Source: Yoonia vestfoldensis DSM 16212
Lineage (GTDB): Bacteria; Pseudomonadota; Alphaproteobacteria; Rhodobacterales; Rhodobacteraceae
Direction: 5' to 3'
DNA: 64,000 bases
NCBI RefSeq assembly: GCF_000382265.1
Contig: NZ_KB907978.1
Coordinates: 124,001 to 188,000, forward strand
In this document: piece by piece, positions 38,943 to 47,724 of the stretch
Layout: the number at the start of each line of letters is the position of its first letter
Numbering within the stretch: position 1 is the stretch's first letter
Translations under genes and position numbers: made by a program
The notes under the pieces: model-generated
Told to the model about the DNA's origin: nothing
Database searches by the model: none
The model's input: the letters and a program-made list of their open reading frames with translations, nothing else

Positions 38943-39668
38943 TTACGAATACACTTCCTCACCGGTTTCGGCCTTCAGCGCCTCGAGGTCGGGCACCGTG
39001 ATGTCGCGGCGGTCGTCGAAGGCGATGATGCCGTCCTTCTTCAGCGCGGTCATCTGGCGGCTGACGGTCTCGATGGTCAGGCCAAGGTAATTCGCCATCG
39101 TCTCGCGCGTGATCGGCAGGATGAACGCGACCTGCGCATGGGCGCCGGGTTTCAGCTTCACCATGCGCGTGGCGATCATGTAAAGCAGCGAGGCGATCTT
39201 TTCGCGCGCGGTCTTGCGGCCCAGCACCAGCATCCATTCGCGCGCCGCGTCCAGTTCATCCAGCGTCATTTCCAGCAGGCGCTGGCCGACATGCGGGGTC
39301 TGTTCGATCAGCTTCTCGAACGGTTTGCGCCGGAAACAGCACAGCATCAGGTCAGTTTCCGCGACGATGTCGTTGTCAATCGTCTCTCGGTTGGGGCGTC
39401 CCATAAAATCGGCAGGCAGCAGCAGGCCCACCATCTGCACCCGGCCGTCGGGCATGGTGCGCGTCAGGCTGGCGACACCCGACACGATCGATCCGACGAA
39501 TTCCAGAGGATCACCGGCGAAGAACACCGTCTGGCCCGCCGCAAACGAACGATAATACTTGATCTGTTCCAACAGACCAATTTCGTCAGGTTCGCATTTG
39601 GAACAGACTGCGTTGTAACGGATGGGACAATCCGTACATGACTTCATGTTCGGGACGGCAAGCGTCAT
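38943..39668 (-). CDS. fnrL: FNR-family oxygen sensor and transcriptional regulator FnrL
   Basis: 241 aa Crp/Fnr regulator. N-terminal cysteines C11, C14, C22 and C25 (SCTDCPIRYNAVCSKC) and C110/C111 can supply the oxygen-labile [4Fe-4S] ligands. The cNMP-type beta-roll and a C-terminal HTH with TRETMANYLGLTIETVSRQM contain the E-xx-SR pattern that reads TTGAT half sites. It should act at the FNR boxes at 17.66, 37.35 and 37.38 kb. The ATG at 39668 is used; the frame is open 38 codons further up without family likeness. Confidence 0.95.
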   Translation of the reverse strand: MTLAVPNMKSCTDCPIRYNAVCSKCEPDEIGLLEQIKYYRSFAAGQTVFFAGDPLEFVGSIVSGVASLTRTMPDGRVQMVGLLLPADFMGRPNRETIDNDIVAETDLMLCCFRRKPFEKLIEQTPHVGQRLLEMTLDELDAAREWMLVLGRKTAREKIASLLYMIATRMVKLKPGAHAQVAFILPITRETMANYLGLTIETVSRQMTALKKDGIIAFDDRRDITVPDLEALKAETGEEVYS

Positions 39669-39782
39669 CAATTTTTTCCTGGTCGGTATGGCTGGGGGGG
39701 ATGATGCATCAAAACCAGCGCTTAATCCATGATCAATTTGAAAACCGCGACTGGGGCCGGCCCCGCAGCACCGCATGAACAC

Positions 39783-40673
39783 TTATCGGCGCGGCGTGTC
39801 CCACCGGCGCAGCATCCAGTACCATTGGTCAGGATGCGCCATGATCCGCGCCGACAGGCTGTCGTTGAAGGCCTGCGTCATGGTCACCGGATCGCTGTGC
39901 GGGATCGGCGCCTCGAACATGACATCAAAGGTTTCGCCGTCCGGGCGGCGCAACCCATAGGCTGGCACCATCGGCAGGTCGTACTTCAATGCCAGTTCCG
40001 CCGCCGCAAGCGAGGTCAGCGCGGGATGTCCGAGAAACGACAGCGCCGTCCCCTCGGCCTGCTTTTCATCCAGCAGGATCGCCATGAACCCGCCTGCGCG
40101 CAGGTGGCGCACCAGCGATTTTGTCCCTGACCGGCCCGTCTCAAGGATCGGCATGCCGCCTGCTTCGATACCTGCGCGCAGGCGGCGCTGATAATGCGGA
40201 TTGGGCTGGCGCCGATAGATTGCGCCGGTTTCCATGCCGCGCGCCTTGAGCACGGCGCGCACGGCTTCCCATTGCCCGAAATGGCCCGAGACGATCAACG
40301 CGCCCTTGCCTGCGTCGCGCGCGGCCTCGAGCGCGGTCAAGCCCGGCCCGTCGGCATGAAACTTGTCGTGGCGGGACTGGAATTCTGCACAATGATAAAT
40401 CTCGAACAGGGTCTGCCCCATAGCGCGCCCCATAGCCTGCCCGAGTGTTGCCCGCGCCCTGCGATCCATCGCGGGGAACACGCGCAGCACCTGCTTGTCA
40501 AACCGCCAACGGGCGGGCGGAAACCAGCGCATCACGAAACCGATGGCGGACCCCAAGGCCCGGGACCGTTTGTCGAACCGTCGCGCGCGCGACCATGTCA
40601 GGACGGACAGCAGCGGAACATACCGAAACTGGTTCCAAGCGTATCTGAGGGGGCGGCGCATCATGGCCGTCAT
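39783..40673 (-). CDS. Lysophospholipid/lipid A acyltransferase (LpxL/HtrB family)
   Basis: 296 aa. The acyltransferase motif HFGQWE (His131-Glu136) in ALIVSGHFGQWEAVRA and AILLDEKQAEGTALSFLGHPA are typical of the lipid A biosynthesis acyltransferase family at the inner membrane. Several start codons lie close together (40673, 40664, 40661). Lies between rhodanese and fnrL genes on the same strand. Confidence 0.85.
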   Translation of the reverse strand: MTAMMRRPLRYAWNQFRYVPLLSVLTWSRARRFDKRSRALGSAIGFVMRWFPPARWRFDKQVLRVFPAMDRRARATLGQAMGRAMGQTLFEIYHCAEFQSRHDKFHADGPGLTALEAARDAGKGALIVSGHFGQWEAVRAVLKARGMETGAIYRRQPNPHYQRRLRAGIEAGGMPILETGRSGTKSLVRHLRAGGFMAILLDEKQAEGTALSFLGHPALTSLAAAELALKYDLPMVPAYGLRRPDGETFDVMFEAPIPHSDPVTMTQAFNDSLSARIMAHPDQWYWMLRRWDTPRR

Positions 40674-40761
40674 GTGACGGGTCGGCACCGCCTTGCCAAG
40701 GGCCAAACTGCATCGGGCGCGGCAAGTGGCCGATGCCACCAGCGAAGGCGCAGCGCGAATG

Positions 40762-41151
40762 TCAGCAGATGGTGCAGCCTTGTGCGGCGCTCGGCGCAAC
40801 AGGCGTGTAGCCTTCACCCAGAACCCGCAGCATACCGCCTGAGATATCGATGACCGGGACATCCGTGATTGCGGCGATCTGCCGCGCCGCGCGCGAGGTG
40901 CGGTTGCCCGACCGGCAGATCAGCGCGATGCTTTGCCCGTCCTGCAACAGCGGGGCTATCGCTGCCAGAAAACTCTCGGCATCGCGGTAACTGTGCAGCA
41001 AGGCCCCGTCGATCACGCCGGTCTGCTGCCATTCGTCCGGTTCGCGGATATCGACCAGCAGGACATTCGGATCGCTGGCAAGGGCCTGCCCCGACGGTGC
41101 CGCCGTGAACAGGTTGTCCTGTGCCGCAGCCGGACCTTGCGCCAGGGCCAA
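40762..41151 (-). CDS. Rhodanese-like protein with possible frameshifted signal peptide
   Basis: 129 aa as read (TTG start at 41151). Rhodanese domain with active-site loop CRSGNRTSR (Cys79), which in the family carries persulfide sulfur. The frame opens in the middle of what looks like a signal peptide: upstream, in another frame, ATG 41180 reads MRLIAALCV and then would join LALAQGPAAAQ after a one-base change. The true gene is probably 40762..41180 with a frameshift or base-call error. That ATG overlaps the nrdJ stop region. Ends with GCTIC. Confidence 0.7.
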   Translation of the reverse strand: MALAQGPAAAQDNLFTAAPSGQALASDPNVLLVDIREPDEWQQTGVIDGALLHSYRDAESFLAAIAPLLQDGQSIALICRSGNRTSRAARQIAAITDVPVIDISGGMLRVLGEGYTPVAPSAAQGCTIC

Positions 41152-41170
41152 GGCACGCAGAGAGCCGCGA

Positions 41171-43480
41171 TCAGCCGCATTTGGAAAATCCGCAAGAGGC
41201 GCAAGTCATGCAGCCTTCGACCATGCGCAGGTCATAGGACCCGCAGGACGAACAGGCCTTGCCCCGCTTGCCGCCGTTCAGCGTGACGACGTCGGCGGTG
41301 GGGTCGGTTTTCAGCCCCAGACCTTCGCCCGCCAGAAATCCGATCGAGACCATGTGCCGTTCGATCACGCCGCCGATTGCCGCGAGGATCGAGGGGACGT
41401 ATTTGCCCTGCATCCACGCCCCGCCACGCGGGTCGAACACGGCTTTCAGTTCTTCCACCACGAAGGTCACGTCGCCGCCGCGCCGGAACACCGCCGAGAT
41501 CATCCGCGTCAGCGCCACGGTCCAGGCGAAATGTTCCATGTTCTTGGAATTGATGAAGATCTCGAACGGGCGCCGGTGCCCCGCCACGATCAGGTCGTTG
41601 ATCGTGATGTAGATCGCGTGTTCGCTGTCGGGCCATTTGAGCTTGTAGGTCGCCCCTTCCAACTCCTGCGGCCGGTCCAGCGGTTCGGACATATAGATCA
41701 CTTCGCCGCCGAGCGTGGTGACTTCAGACCCTGCCGGGTCGCCTCCGGCGGGAGTATTTTCGGAAATAAGAAGCTGCGGTTTTTCTTCCGAGACGGACAG
41801 GACCGAGCCGGTCACGTCATTTGGCCGGTAGGTCGTGCAGCCTTTGCAGCCCTGGTCCCAGGCGGCCATGTAGACCTCCTTGAAGGCATCGAAGCTGATG
41901 TCTTCGGGGCAGTTGATGGTTTTGGAAATGCTGCTGTCGATCCATTTCTGTGCGGCCGCCTGCATGCGGACGTGATCGAGCGGGGCGAGCGTTTGCGCGT
42001 TGACAAAATAGTCCGGCAGCGGGGCGTCGCCTTTCAGGTCGCGCCACATCTGGACGGCGTAATCGACGACCTCTTCCTCGGTCTTCGTGCCGTCTTTTTG
42101 CAGAACCTTGCGGGTATAGGCATAGGCAAAGACGGGTTCGATCCCCGATGACACGTTGCCCGCGTAAAGGCTGATCGTGCCGGTGGGCGCGATGGAGGTC
42201 AGCAATGCGTTGCGGATGCCGTGGGTGCGGATCGCCCCGCGCACGTCGGCGTCCATCTGCTGCATCGCACCGCTGGCGAGGTATTTGTCGGCGTCGAACA
42301 GGGGAAACGCGCCTTTTTCCTTCGCGAGCTCCACCGAGGCCAGATAGGCCGCGCGCGCAATGGCATGCATCCAGGCGTCGGTTTGGGCTGCCGCCTCTTC
42401 CGAGCCATAGCGCAGCCCGACCATCAGCAAGGCATCGGCAAGACCGGTGACGCCCAGCCCGATGCGGCGCTTGTTCATCGCCTCTTGCTGTTGGGCCGGC
42501 AGCGGAAAGCGCGAGGCGTCCACGACATTGTCCATCATCCGCACGGCGGTGGCGACCAGATCGGTCAGGGCGTCCGCGTCCAGTTTCGCGCGGTCGCTGA
42601 ACGGGTCGCTGACCAGCCGCGCCATGTTGATCGACCCCAGAAGGCAGGCGCCATAAGGCGGCAATGGCTGTTCGCCGCAGGGGTTCGTCGCCGCGATGGT
42701 TTCGCAGTAGTTCAGGTTGTTCATCTGGTTGATGCGGTCGATGAAGATCACACCCGGTTCGGCATAATCATAGGTCGATTGCATGATCGTGTCCCACAGA
42801 TCGCGCGCCTTGAGGGTCTTGTACACTTGCCCGCCGAACACGAGATCCCAGTCGCCGCCCGCCTTGACTGCCGCCATGAACGGATCGGTGATCAGGACCG
42901 ACATGTTGAACATCCGCAGGCGCGCGGCGTCGGATTTAGCGGTGATGAAGGCTTCGATGTCGGGGTGGTCGCAGCGCATCGTGGCCATCATCGCGCCACG
43001 GCGCGAGCCCGCCGACATGATCGTGCGGCACATCGCGTCCCAGACATCCATGAAGGACAGAGGCCCCGAGGCATCGGCGGCAACACCCAGTACCGACGCA
43101 CCCTTCGGCCGGATGGTGGAGAAATCATAGCCGATGCCGCCGCCCTGCTGCATGGTCAGCGCGGCCTCTTTGAGCATGTCGAAGATGCCGCCCATGCTGT
43201 CGGGCACGGTGCCCATGACAAAGCAGTTGAACAGCGTCACCGACCGCGCGGTGCCAGCCCCTGCCGTGATCCGGCCGGCGGGCAGGTATTTGAAATCGGC
43301 CAGCGCGTCGTAGAATTTGCCTTCCCACGCCTGCGGGTCGGCCTCTACCGCGGCAAGAGATTTGGCGATCCGGTGCCATGTATCCTCGACCGTCGTGTCG
43401 ATCGGAGTGCCGTCGGCCTGTTTGAAACGGTATTTCATGTCCCAGATCTGTTCGGCGATGGGGGCTGCGAAATGGGACAT
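41171..43480 (-). CDS. nrdJ: Adenosylcobalamin-dependent (class II) ribonucleotide reductase NrdJ
   Basis: 769 aa, reduces ribonucleotides using B12, without need for oxygen. Early substrate-site Cys in VTLFNCFVMG, substrate/radical-site segment NPCGEQPLPPYGACLLGSIN, and PTGTISLYAGNVSSGIEP. The C-terminus has four or more Cys (CSSCGSYDLRMVEGCMTC, then ASCGFSKCG) that form a zinc-ribbon-like redox tail. ATG 43480 (MSHFAAPIAEQIWDMKY) is the family start. Around residues 569-585 the protein is encoded by a dispersed DNA repeat (LLISENTPAGGDPAG), in the linker before the C-terminal region. Confidence 0.95.
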   Translation of the reverse strand: MSHFAAPIAEQIWDMKYRFKQADGTPIDTTVEDTWHRIAKSLAAVEADPQAWEGKFYDALADFKYLPAGRITAGAGTARSVTLFNCFVMGTVPDSMGGIFDMLKEAALTMQQGGGIGYDFSTIRPKGASVLGVAADASGPLSFMDVWDAMCRTIMSAGSRRGAMMATMRCDHPDIEAFITAKSDAARLRMFNMSVLITDPFMAAVKAGGDWDLVFGGQVYKTLKARDLWDTIMQSTYDYAEPGVIFIDRINQMNNLNYCETIAATNPCGEQPLPPYGACLLGSINMARLVSDPFSDRAKLDADALTDLVATAVRMMDNVVDASRFPLPAQQQEAMNKRRIGLGVTGLADALLMVGLRYGSEEAAAQTDAWMHAIARAAYLASVELAKEKGAFPLFDADKYLASGAMQQMDADVRGAIRTHGIRNALLTSIAPTGTISLYAGNVSSGIEPVFAYAYTRKVLQKDGTKTEEEVVDYAVQMWRDLKGDAPLPDYFVNAQTLAPLDHVRMQAAAQKWIDSSISKTINCPEDISFDAFKEVYMAAWDQGCKGCTTYRPNDVTGSVLSVSEEKPQLLISENTPAGGDPAGSEVTTLGGEVIYMSEPLDRPQELEGATYKLKWPDSEHAIYITINDLIVAGHRRPFEIFINSKNMEHFAWTVALTRMISAVFRRGGDVTFVVEELKAVFDPRGGAWMQGKYVPSILAAIGGVIERHMVSIGFLAGEGLGLKTDPTADVVTLNGGKRGKACSSCGSYDLRMVEGCMTCASCGFSKCG
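41727..41773 (+). repeat. Bipartite dispersed repeat, copy C, inside nrdJ
   Basis: Hairpin GACCC-TGCC-GGGTC (41727-41740), then core GCCTCCGGCGGGAGTATTTT and CGGAAATAAGAAG (41741-41773). Lies antisense within the nrdJ coding frame and keeps it open, adding about 16 codons in an inter-domain linker. Confidence 0.8.
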
Positions 43481-43562
43481 CGGTTTTGCTTTCATGCTGG
43501 CGGCCATGGCGAAGAGACGCCATGTTAGGTCAGTTGCAGGGATTCTGGAACGGTCTTGTAGA

Positions 43563-43619
43563 CCGCCATATCTTGTGGTTTCAACCTGCATCGACGGTTC
43601 TGGATCGTATATTTTGTCG
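43563..43619. promoter_or_regulatory. Candidate pair of NrdR boxes upstream of nrdJ
   Basis: Two 16-bp sites, 43563-43578 (CCGCCATATCTTGTGG) and 43604-43619 (ATCGTATATTTTGTCG), share ATATYTTGT and fit the NrdR consensus acaCwATATaTwGtgt at about ten positions each. They are 41 bp apart (four helical turns), as expected for paired NrdR sites. nrdR is not in the window. Confidence 0.45.
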
Positions 43620-43674
43620 CAGCCTTGCTTTTCGATCCTGCCGCCTTAACTCACGCTCATCCCGGGGGGGATAG

Positions 43675-44106
43675 ATGACAAATACAGTCCACCTGCTCAA
43701 GCTTTCAGTCGGCACCGATGACGTGGCCGATCTTGCCGCGTGGCAGGCGGACAGGCGCGCGCAGACCGAAGACGGGCTGCCGCGCCACATCACCCGCATG
43801 TGGCCCAAGCGCGAAGATGAAATCCTGAACGGCGGGTCGATCTATTGGGTGATCAAGGGTGTGATCCTGTGCCGCCAACCTATCCTGCGGCTTGATGAGT
43901 ATATTGGCGGCGACGATATCCGCCGCTGCGCCATCGTCTGCAAACCCGGATTGATCCGTGTTGCAGCCACCCCCAAGCGCGCCTTTCAGGGCTGGCGCTA
44001 TCTGCCTGTGGCGGACGCCCCCGACGATCTGCCCGCAGGTCGCCAGCATGAAGAGGCGCTGCCGCCCGAATTGTCCAAGGCACTGGCCGCCATCGGGGTG
44101 CGCTGA
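43675..44106 (+). CDS. DUF1489 family protein
   Basis: 143 aa. The opening NTVHLLKLSVGTDDVADLAAWQ, HITRMWPKREDEIL, GGSIYWVIKG and RCAIVCKPGLIRVAATPKRAFQGWRYL are DUF1489 signatures. The family is conserved in alphaproteobacteria and of unknown function. No signal peptide. Divergent from nrdJ. Confidence 0.9.
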   Translation: MTNTVHLLKLSVGTDDVADLAAWQADRRAQTEDGLPRHITRMWPKREDEILNGGSIYWVIKGVILCRQPILRLDEYIGGDDIRRCAIVCKPGLIRVAATPKRAFQGWRYLPVADAPDDLPAGRQHEEALPPELSKALAAIGVR

Positions 44107-44170
44107 CTTGTGACTGGCTTTCGGCTGCTGCCTGACGCATCCTGACCCCAGCATTTCTGGGGAGGAAAGC

Positions 44171-45712
44171 ATGTCCATCTACCATTCGCCTTTTGCCGAC
44201 GTCCCATTGCGCGGCCAATCCATCACCGAACGTGTCTTTGAGGGGTTGGCCGCCCGCCCGGGTGACGTGGTGCTGATCGACGGACCGACCGGGCGCAGCG
44301 TGACGGCGGCGGATTTCATGGATCAGGTCAAGCGGCTTGCGGGCGGGCTGACGGCGGCGGGGTTGGGGCATGGTAAGGTCGTGGCCCTGATGGCCCCCAA
44401 TATGCCTGAATATTGCGTGATCTTTCACGCCGTGGCATGGGCGGGCAGCACAATCACCACGCTGAACCCGACCTATACCGCGACCGAGATCCGCCACCAG
44501 CTTGCGGATTCGCGGGCCGACATTCTTATAACCATCCCCGATTTTATGGCCACCGCGCGGGATGGCGCGGGTACGCTGGACGTGATCGCCATCGGCACGC
44601 CCGCCTATGACGCGCTGATGGGCGACCCTTTGCCTGAACAGGTGCCAGTCGATATCGTCGCGCATACCGTCGTGCTGCCTTATTCGTCCGGCACCACGGG
44701 CCTGCCCAAAGGTGTGATGCTGTCGCATCGCAACCTTGTCGTGAACGTGGACCAGATCATCGCCGCAGCCGATTTCCGCGCGGGCGAGGTCGCGGCGGGG
44801 TTCCTGCCGTTCTTTCATATCTACGGCATGACCGTGCTGATGAATGTCCATCTGGCAGGCGGTGGCGCAGTTGTGACGATGCCGCGTTTCGATTTGCCGC
44901 TGTTTTTGCAGATCAGTCAGGATCACAAGGCGCGGCGCATGTGGATCGTCCCGCCGGTGGCGCTCGCGCTGGCCAAGCATCCGCTGGTGGACCAATATGA
45001 TCTGTCCAGCGTCGAACAGGTGTTTTCGGGTGCCGCACCGATGGGGGCGGAATTGTCGAATGCCGTGGGCAAACGGCTGGATTGCATCTGCCTGCAAGGC
45101 TACGGGATGACCGAGCTTGCCCCCGTGTCCCATGTCACGCCTGCCAAGGCGGCCGTCGCGGGTGCCTCTGGCCAATCGGTGCCGAATACATCCTGCCGGA
45201 TCGTTGATATCGAGACGGGGGCGGATTTGCCTGCGGGGCAGGACGGCGAATTGTGGATCAAGGGGCCGCAGGTGATGCAGGGCTATCTGAACAACCCCAC
45301 CGCCACCGCCGCCACGATCACGGATGACGGCTGGCTGCGCACGGGAGACATCGCGCGGATCGACGATCAGGGTTATATGTTCATCGTCGACCGGCTGAAG
45401 GAACTCATCAAATACAAAGGCTTTCAGGTCGCCCCCGCCGAGCTGGAGGCCGCCCTTGTCGCGCTCGACGGGATCACCGATGCCGCCGTGATCGGCCTGC
45501 CGGATGCCGAGGCGGGCGAATTGCCGATTGCCTTTGTCGTGGCGCGGGACGGGGTCGCCGACACCGACGCGATCTTGGCGCATCTGGGCCGGACGCTGGC
45601 GCATTACAAGCAATTGCACCAGATCCATGTCGTGCCGGAAATCCCCAAATCCGCCTCGGGCAAGATCCTGCGGCGCCTGTTGCGCGACCGGATCGCGGCG
45701 CCCGGCGAATGA
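44171..45712 (+). CDS. AMP-forming acyl-CoA ligase (4-coumarate-CoA-ligase-like)
   Basis: 513 aa adenylating enzyme. P-loop-like PYSSGTTGLPKGVML, QGYGMTELAPVSH, DGWLRTGDIARIDDQGYMFIVDRLKELIK in pieces, and the C-terminal catalytic Lys in PKSASGKILRRLLR. Activates a carboxylic acid as acyl-AMP, then CoA thioester. Closest in layout to plant-type 4CL and bacterial medium-chain ligases; the acid is unknown. The GGAGG ribosome site lies 6-8 bp before the ATG. Confidence 0.9.
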   Translation: MSIYHSPFADVPLRGQSITERVFEGLAARPGDVVLIDGPTGRSVTAADFMDQVKRLAGGLTAAGLGHGKVVALMAPNMPEYCVIFHAVAWAGSTITTLNPTYTATEIRHQLADSRADILITIPDFMATARDGAGTLDVIAIGTPAYDALMGDPLPEQVPVDIVAHTVVLPYSSGTTGLPKGVMLSHRNLVVNVDQIIAAADFRAGEVAAGFLPFFHIYGMTVLMNVHLAGGGAVVTMPRFDLPLFLQISQDHKARRMWIVPPVALALAKHPLVDQYDLSSVEQVFSGAAPMGAELSNAVGKRLDCICLQGYGMTELAPVSHVTPAKAAVAGASGQSVPNTSCRIVDIETGADLPAGQDGELWIKGPQVMQGYLNNPTATAATITDDGWLRTGDIARIDDQGYMFIVDRLKELIKYKGFQVAPAELEAALVALDGITDAAVIGLPDAEAGELPIAFVVARDGVADTDAILAHLGRTLAHYKQLHQIHVVPEIPKSASGKILRRLLRDRIAAPGE

Positions 45713-45813
45713 CGCCATCCGGCGTCGGGACAAAAACGCCACGCGGCGTCGCATTGTGACAAGTCTGGGCGCGTGATGCGCCTAGGGTGGCGGCAATTCA
45801 AGAAAGCCGTCCC

Positions 45814-47034
45814 ATGCACGAACGCCGAATCCCCGAATGGTTGCGCCATGCTCCGGCGCCCGGCGTGCGGGGGTTCGCCACCCTTGCAGGCACCGAGGCT
45901 GTCGCGCGCGGCATCCTGATCTCGGTCTTTCCACTGGCGATGTACAATGCGTTGCAGGACGCGCAGCTGATCTCCGAGGCGTATTTTCTTGTCGGCGTGC
46001 TGTCACTGGCGGTCGGGCTGATGGTGCCCTTCACGACCCGCTATCTGCCGCGCCGCTGGGTCTATGTGATCGGGGCCAGCCTGTTCGTGACAGGATCTCT
46101 TCTGGCGGCGACGGGCAAGCCGATGGCGGTCGTCGTGGGCCTCGGGCTGAACACGATGTCCACGGTCATCACCTTCGTCTGCTTCAACGCCTATGTGATG
46201 GACTATATCGCCAAGGTGCAACTGGGGCGGCTGGAAACCTCGCGGCTGTTCTACAGTGCTGCGGGCTGGACGATCGGGCCTGCGCTGGGGGTGTTCCTGT
46301 ACAGTTGGTGGTCGCCTGCGCCGTTCTTTATCGCCGCCTGCGCCTCTTTTTCAATGATGAGCCTGTTTTTATGGATGCGCCTTGGCAATGGCAAGCTGAT
46401 CACCAAGGCGACGCGGCCCCCCGCCAATCCGCTCGCGTTCCTGCCGCGCTTTGCGGGGCAACCAAGGCTGATCGCGGGCTGGATTTTCGCGGTGATCCGG
46501 TCGGCGGGCTGGTGGGTCTATATCGTCTATCTGCCGATCTACGCGATTGAAAACGGGCTGGGCGACAGGATTGCCGGAACCGTTCTGTCGATGTCGAATG
46601 CCGCGCTGTTCGTTACCCCGCTGATGCTGCGCTGGATGCAGAAACGATCGATCCGCTATGCCGTGCGCACGGGGTTCGTCATGGCGGGATGTCTGTTCAG
46701 CATCGCGGGGCTGGCCTCTGGCTGGCCTTGGGTCACGGTGCTGGCGCTGGTTGGCGGGTCGTTTTTCCTGATCCTGCTGGACGTCTCGGGCGGGTTGCCT
46801 TTCCTGCTGGCGGTCAAAGCGTCGGAGCGGACGGAAATGGCCGCCGTCTATGCCAGTTTCCGTGACGTGTCGGGTATCCTGACCCCCGGCACGGCATGGC
46901 TGGTCTTGCTGTTCGCGCCGGTGGCGGGCGTCTTTGTCGCCTCGGGGGCAAGCCTTCTGGCGGCATGGGCGCTGTCGTCCAAGCTGCATCCGCGCCTTGG
47001 ACGGGCGCGGATCAGGATCGCACCGGCCGAGTGA
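45814..47034 (+). CDS. MFS transporter
   Basis: 406 aa, about 12 membrane segments, major facilitator type. Motifs include YLPRRWVYVIGASLFVTGSL in the first half and FRDVSGILTPGTAWLVLLFAP in the second. Substrate unknown. ATG 45814 preferred over an in-frame GTG at 45787. The stop codon directly abuts the convergent hisG stop codon. Confidence 0.85.
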   Translation: MHERRIPEWLRHAPAPGVRGFATLAGTEAVARGILISVFPLAMYNALQDAQLISEAYFLVGVLSLAVGLMVPFTTRYLPRRWVYVIGASLFVTGSLLAATGKPMAVVVGLGLNTMSTVITFVCFNAYVMDYIAKVQLGRLETSRLFYSAAGWTIGPALGVFLYSWWSPAPFFIAACASFSMMSLFLWMRLGNGKLITKATRPPANPLAFLPRFAGQPRLIAGWIFAVIRSAGWWVYIVYLPIYAIENGLGDRIAGTVLSMSNAALFVTPLMLRWMQKRSIRYAVRTGFVMAGCLFSIAGLASGWPWVTVLALVGGSFFLILLDVSGGLPFLLAVKASERTEMAAVYASFRDVSGILTPGTAWLVLLFAPVAGVFVASGASLLAAWALSSKLHPRLGRARIRIAPAE

Positions 47035-47724
47035 TCAAAGGTCGAGGACCAGTTCCAGCGCCTTGAGGATCTTGCGCTGCTCGGGCGTCCAGTTGGCGCG
47101 GCTGCCGCGGAACAGCGTCGCCTGGCTGGCGTGGATCAGCCCGTCGGACAGCACCTTCAACCCGTTGGCGCGCAGCGTCTCGCCGGTCGAGGTGATATCG
47201 GCAATCGCTTCGGCGGTTTCGTTCTTGACCGTGCCTTCGGTTGCCCCCTGACTGTCGATCAACTGGTAATCGGCTACGCCATTGTCGCGCAGGAATTCGC
47301 GCACCAGCCGGTGGTATTTGGTGGCGATCCGCAGGCGAAACCCGTGCTGCGCGCGAAACGCCGCCGCCGCTGCATCGAGATCATCCAGCGTATCGACATC
47401 GACCCATCCCTGCGGCACCGCGATGACCAGATCGGCACCGCCAAAGCCCATCAGCGCCATTTCGCGCACGCGCCGGTCCCAGTTCACCAGCTTTTCGCGC
47501 ACCAGATCGGACCCGGTCACACCCAGATGGATATTGCCCAGCGCAAGTTCGCGCGGGATTTCGCCCGCCGACAACAGCACCAGTTCTAGGCCCTCGATCC
47601 CGTCGACGGCACCGGCATATTCGCGTTCCGACCCCGATTTGCGTAAGGTGACGCCGCGTGCACCGAACCAATCAAAGGTCTTTTCCATCAGCCGCCCCTT
47701 GGACGGCACACCAAGTTTCAGCAT
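47035..47724 (-). CDS. hisG: ATP phosphoribosyltransferase, short catalytic form
   Basis: First enzyme of histidine synthesis (ATP + PRPP). 229 aa, the short HisG that needs HisZ as regulatory partner. LGVPSKGRLMEKTFDWF, GVTGSDLVREKL, and the PRPP loop SQGATEGTVKNETAEAIADITSTGETL in pieces. Overlaps hisZ by 7 bp. Confidence 0.95.
   Translation of the reverse strand: MLKLGVPSKGRLMEKTFDWFGARGVTLRKSGSEREYAGAVDGIEGLELVLLSAGEIPRELALGNIHLGVTGSDLVREKLVNWDRRVREMALMGFGGADLVIAVPQGWVDVDTLDDLDAAAAAFRAQHGFRLRIATKYHRLVREFLRDNGVADYQLIDSQGATEGTVKNETAEAIADITSTGETLRANGLKVLSDGLIHASQATLFRGSRANWTPEQRKILKALELVLDL

Noticed and set aside
39705..39740. FNR site for fnrL autoregulation (TTGATCATGGATTAA on the minus strand)
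   Set aside because: Only one half site fits; the second half does not match ATCAA at the required spacing.
43592..43674. Cobalamin riboswitch before nrdJ
   Set aside because: The gap is too short and lacks the B12-box sequence.
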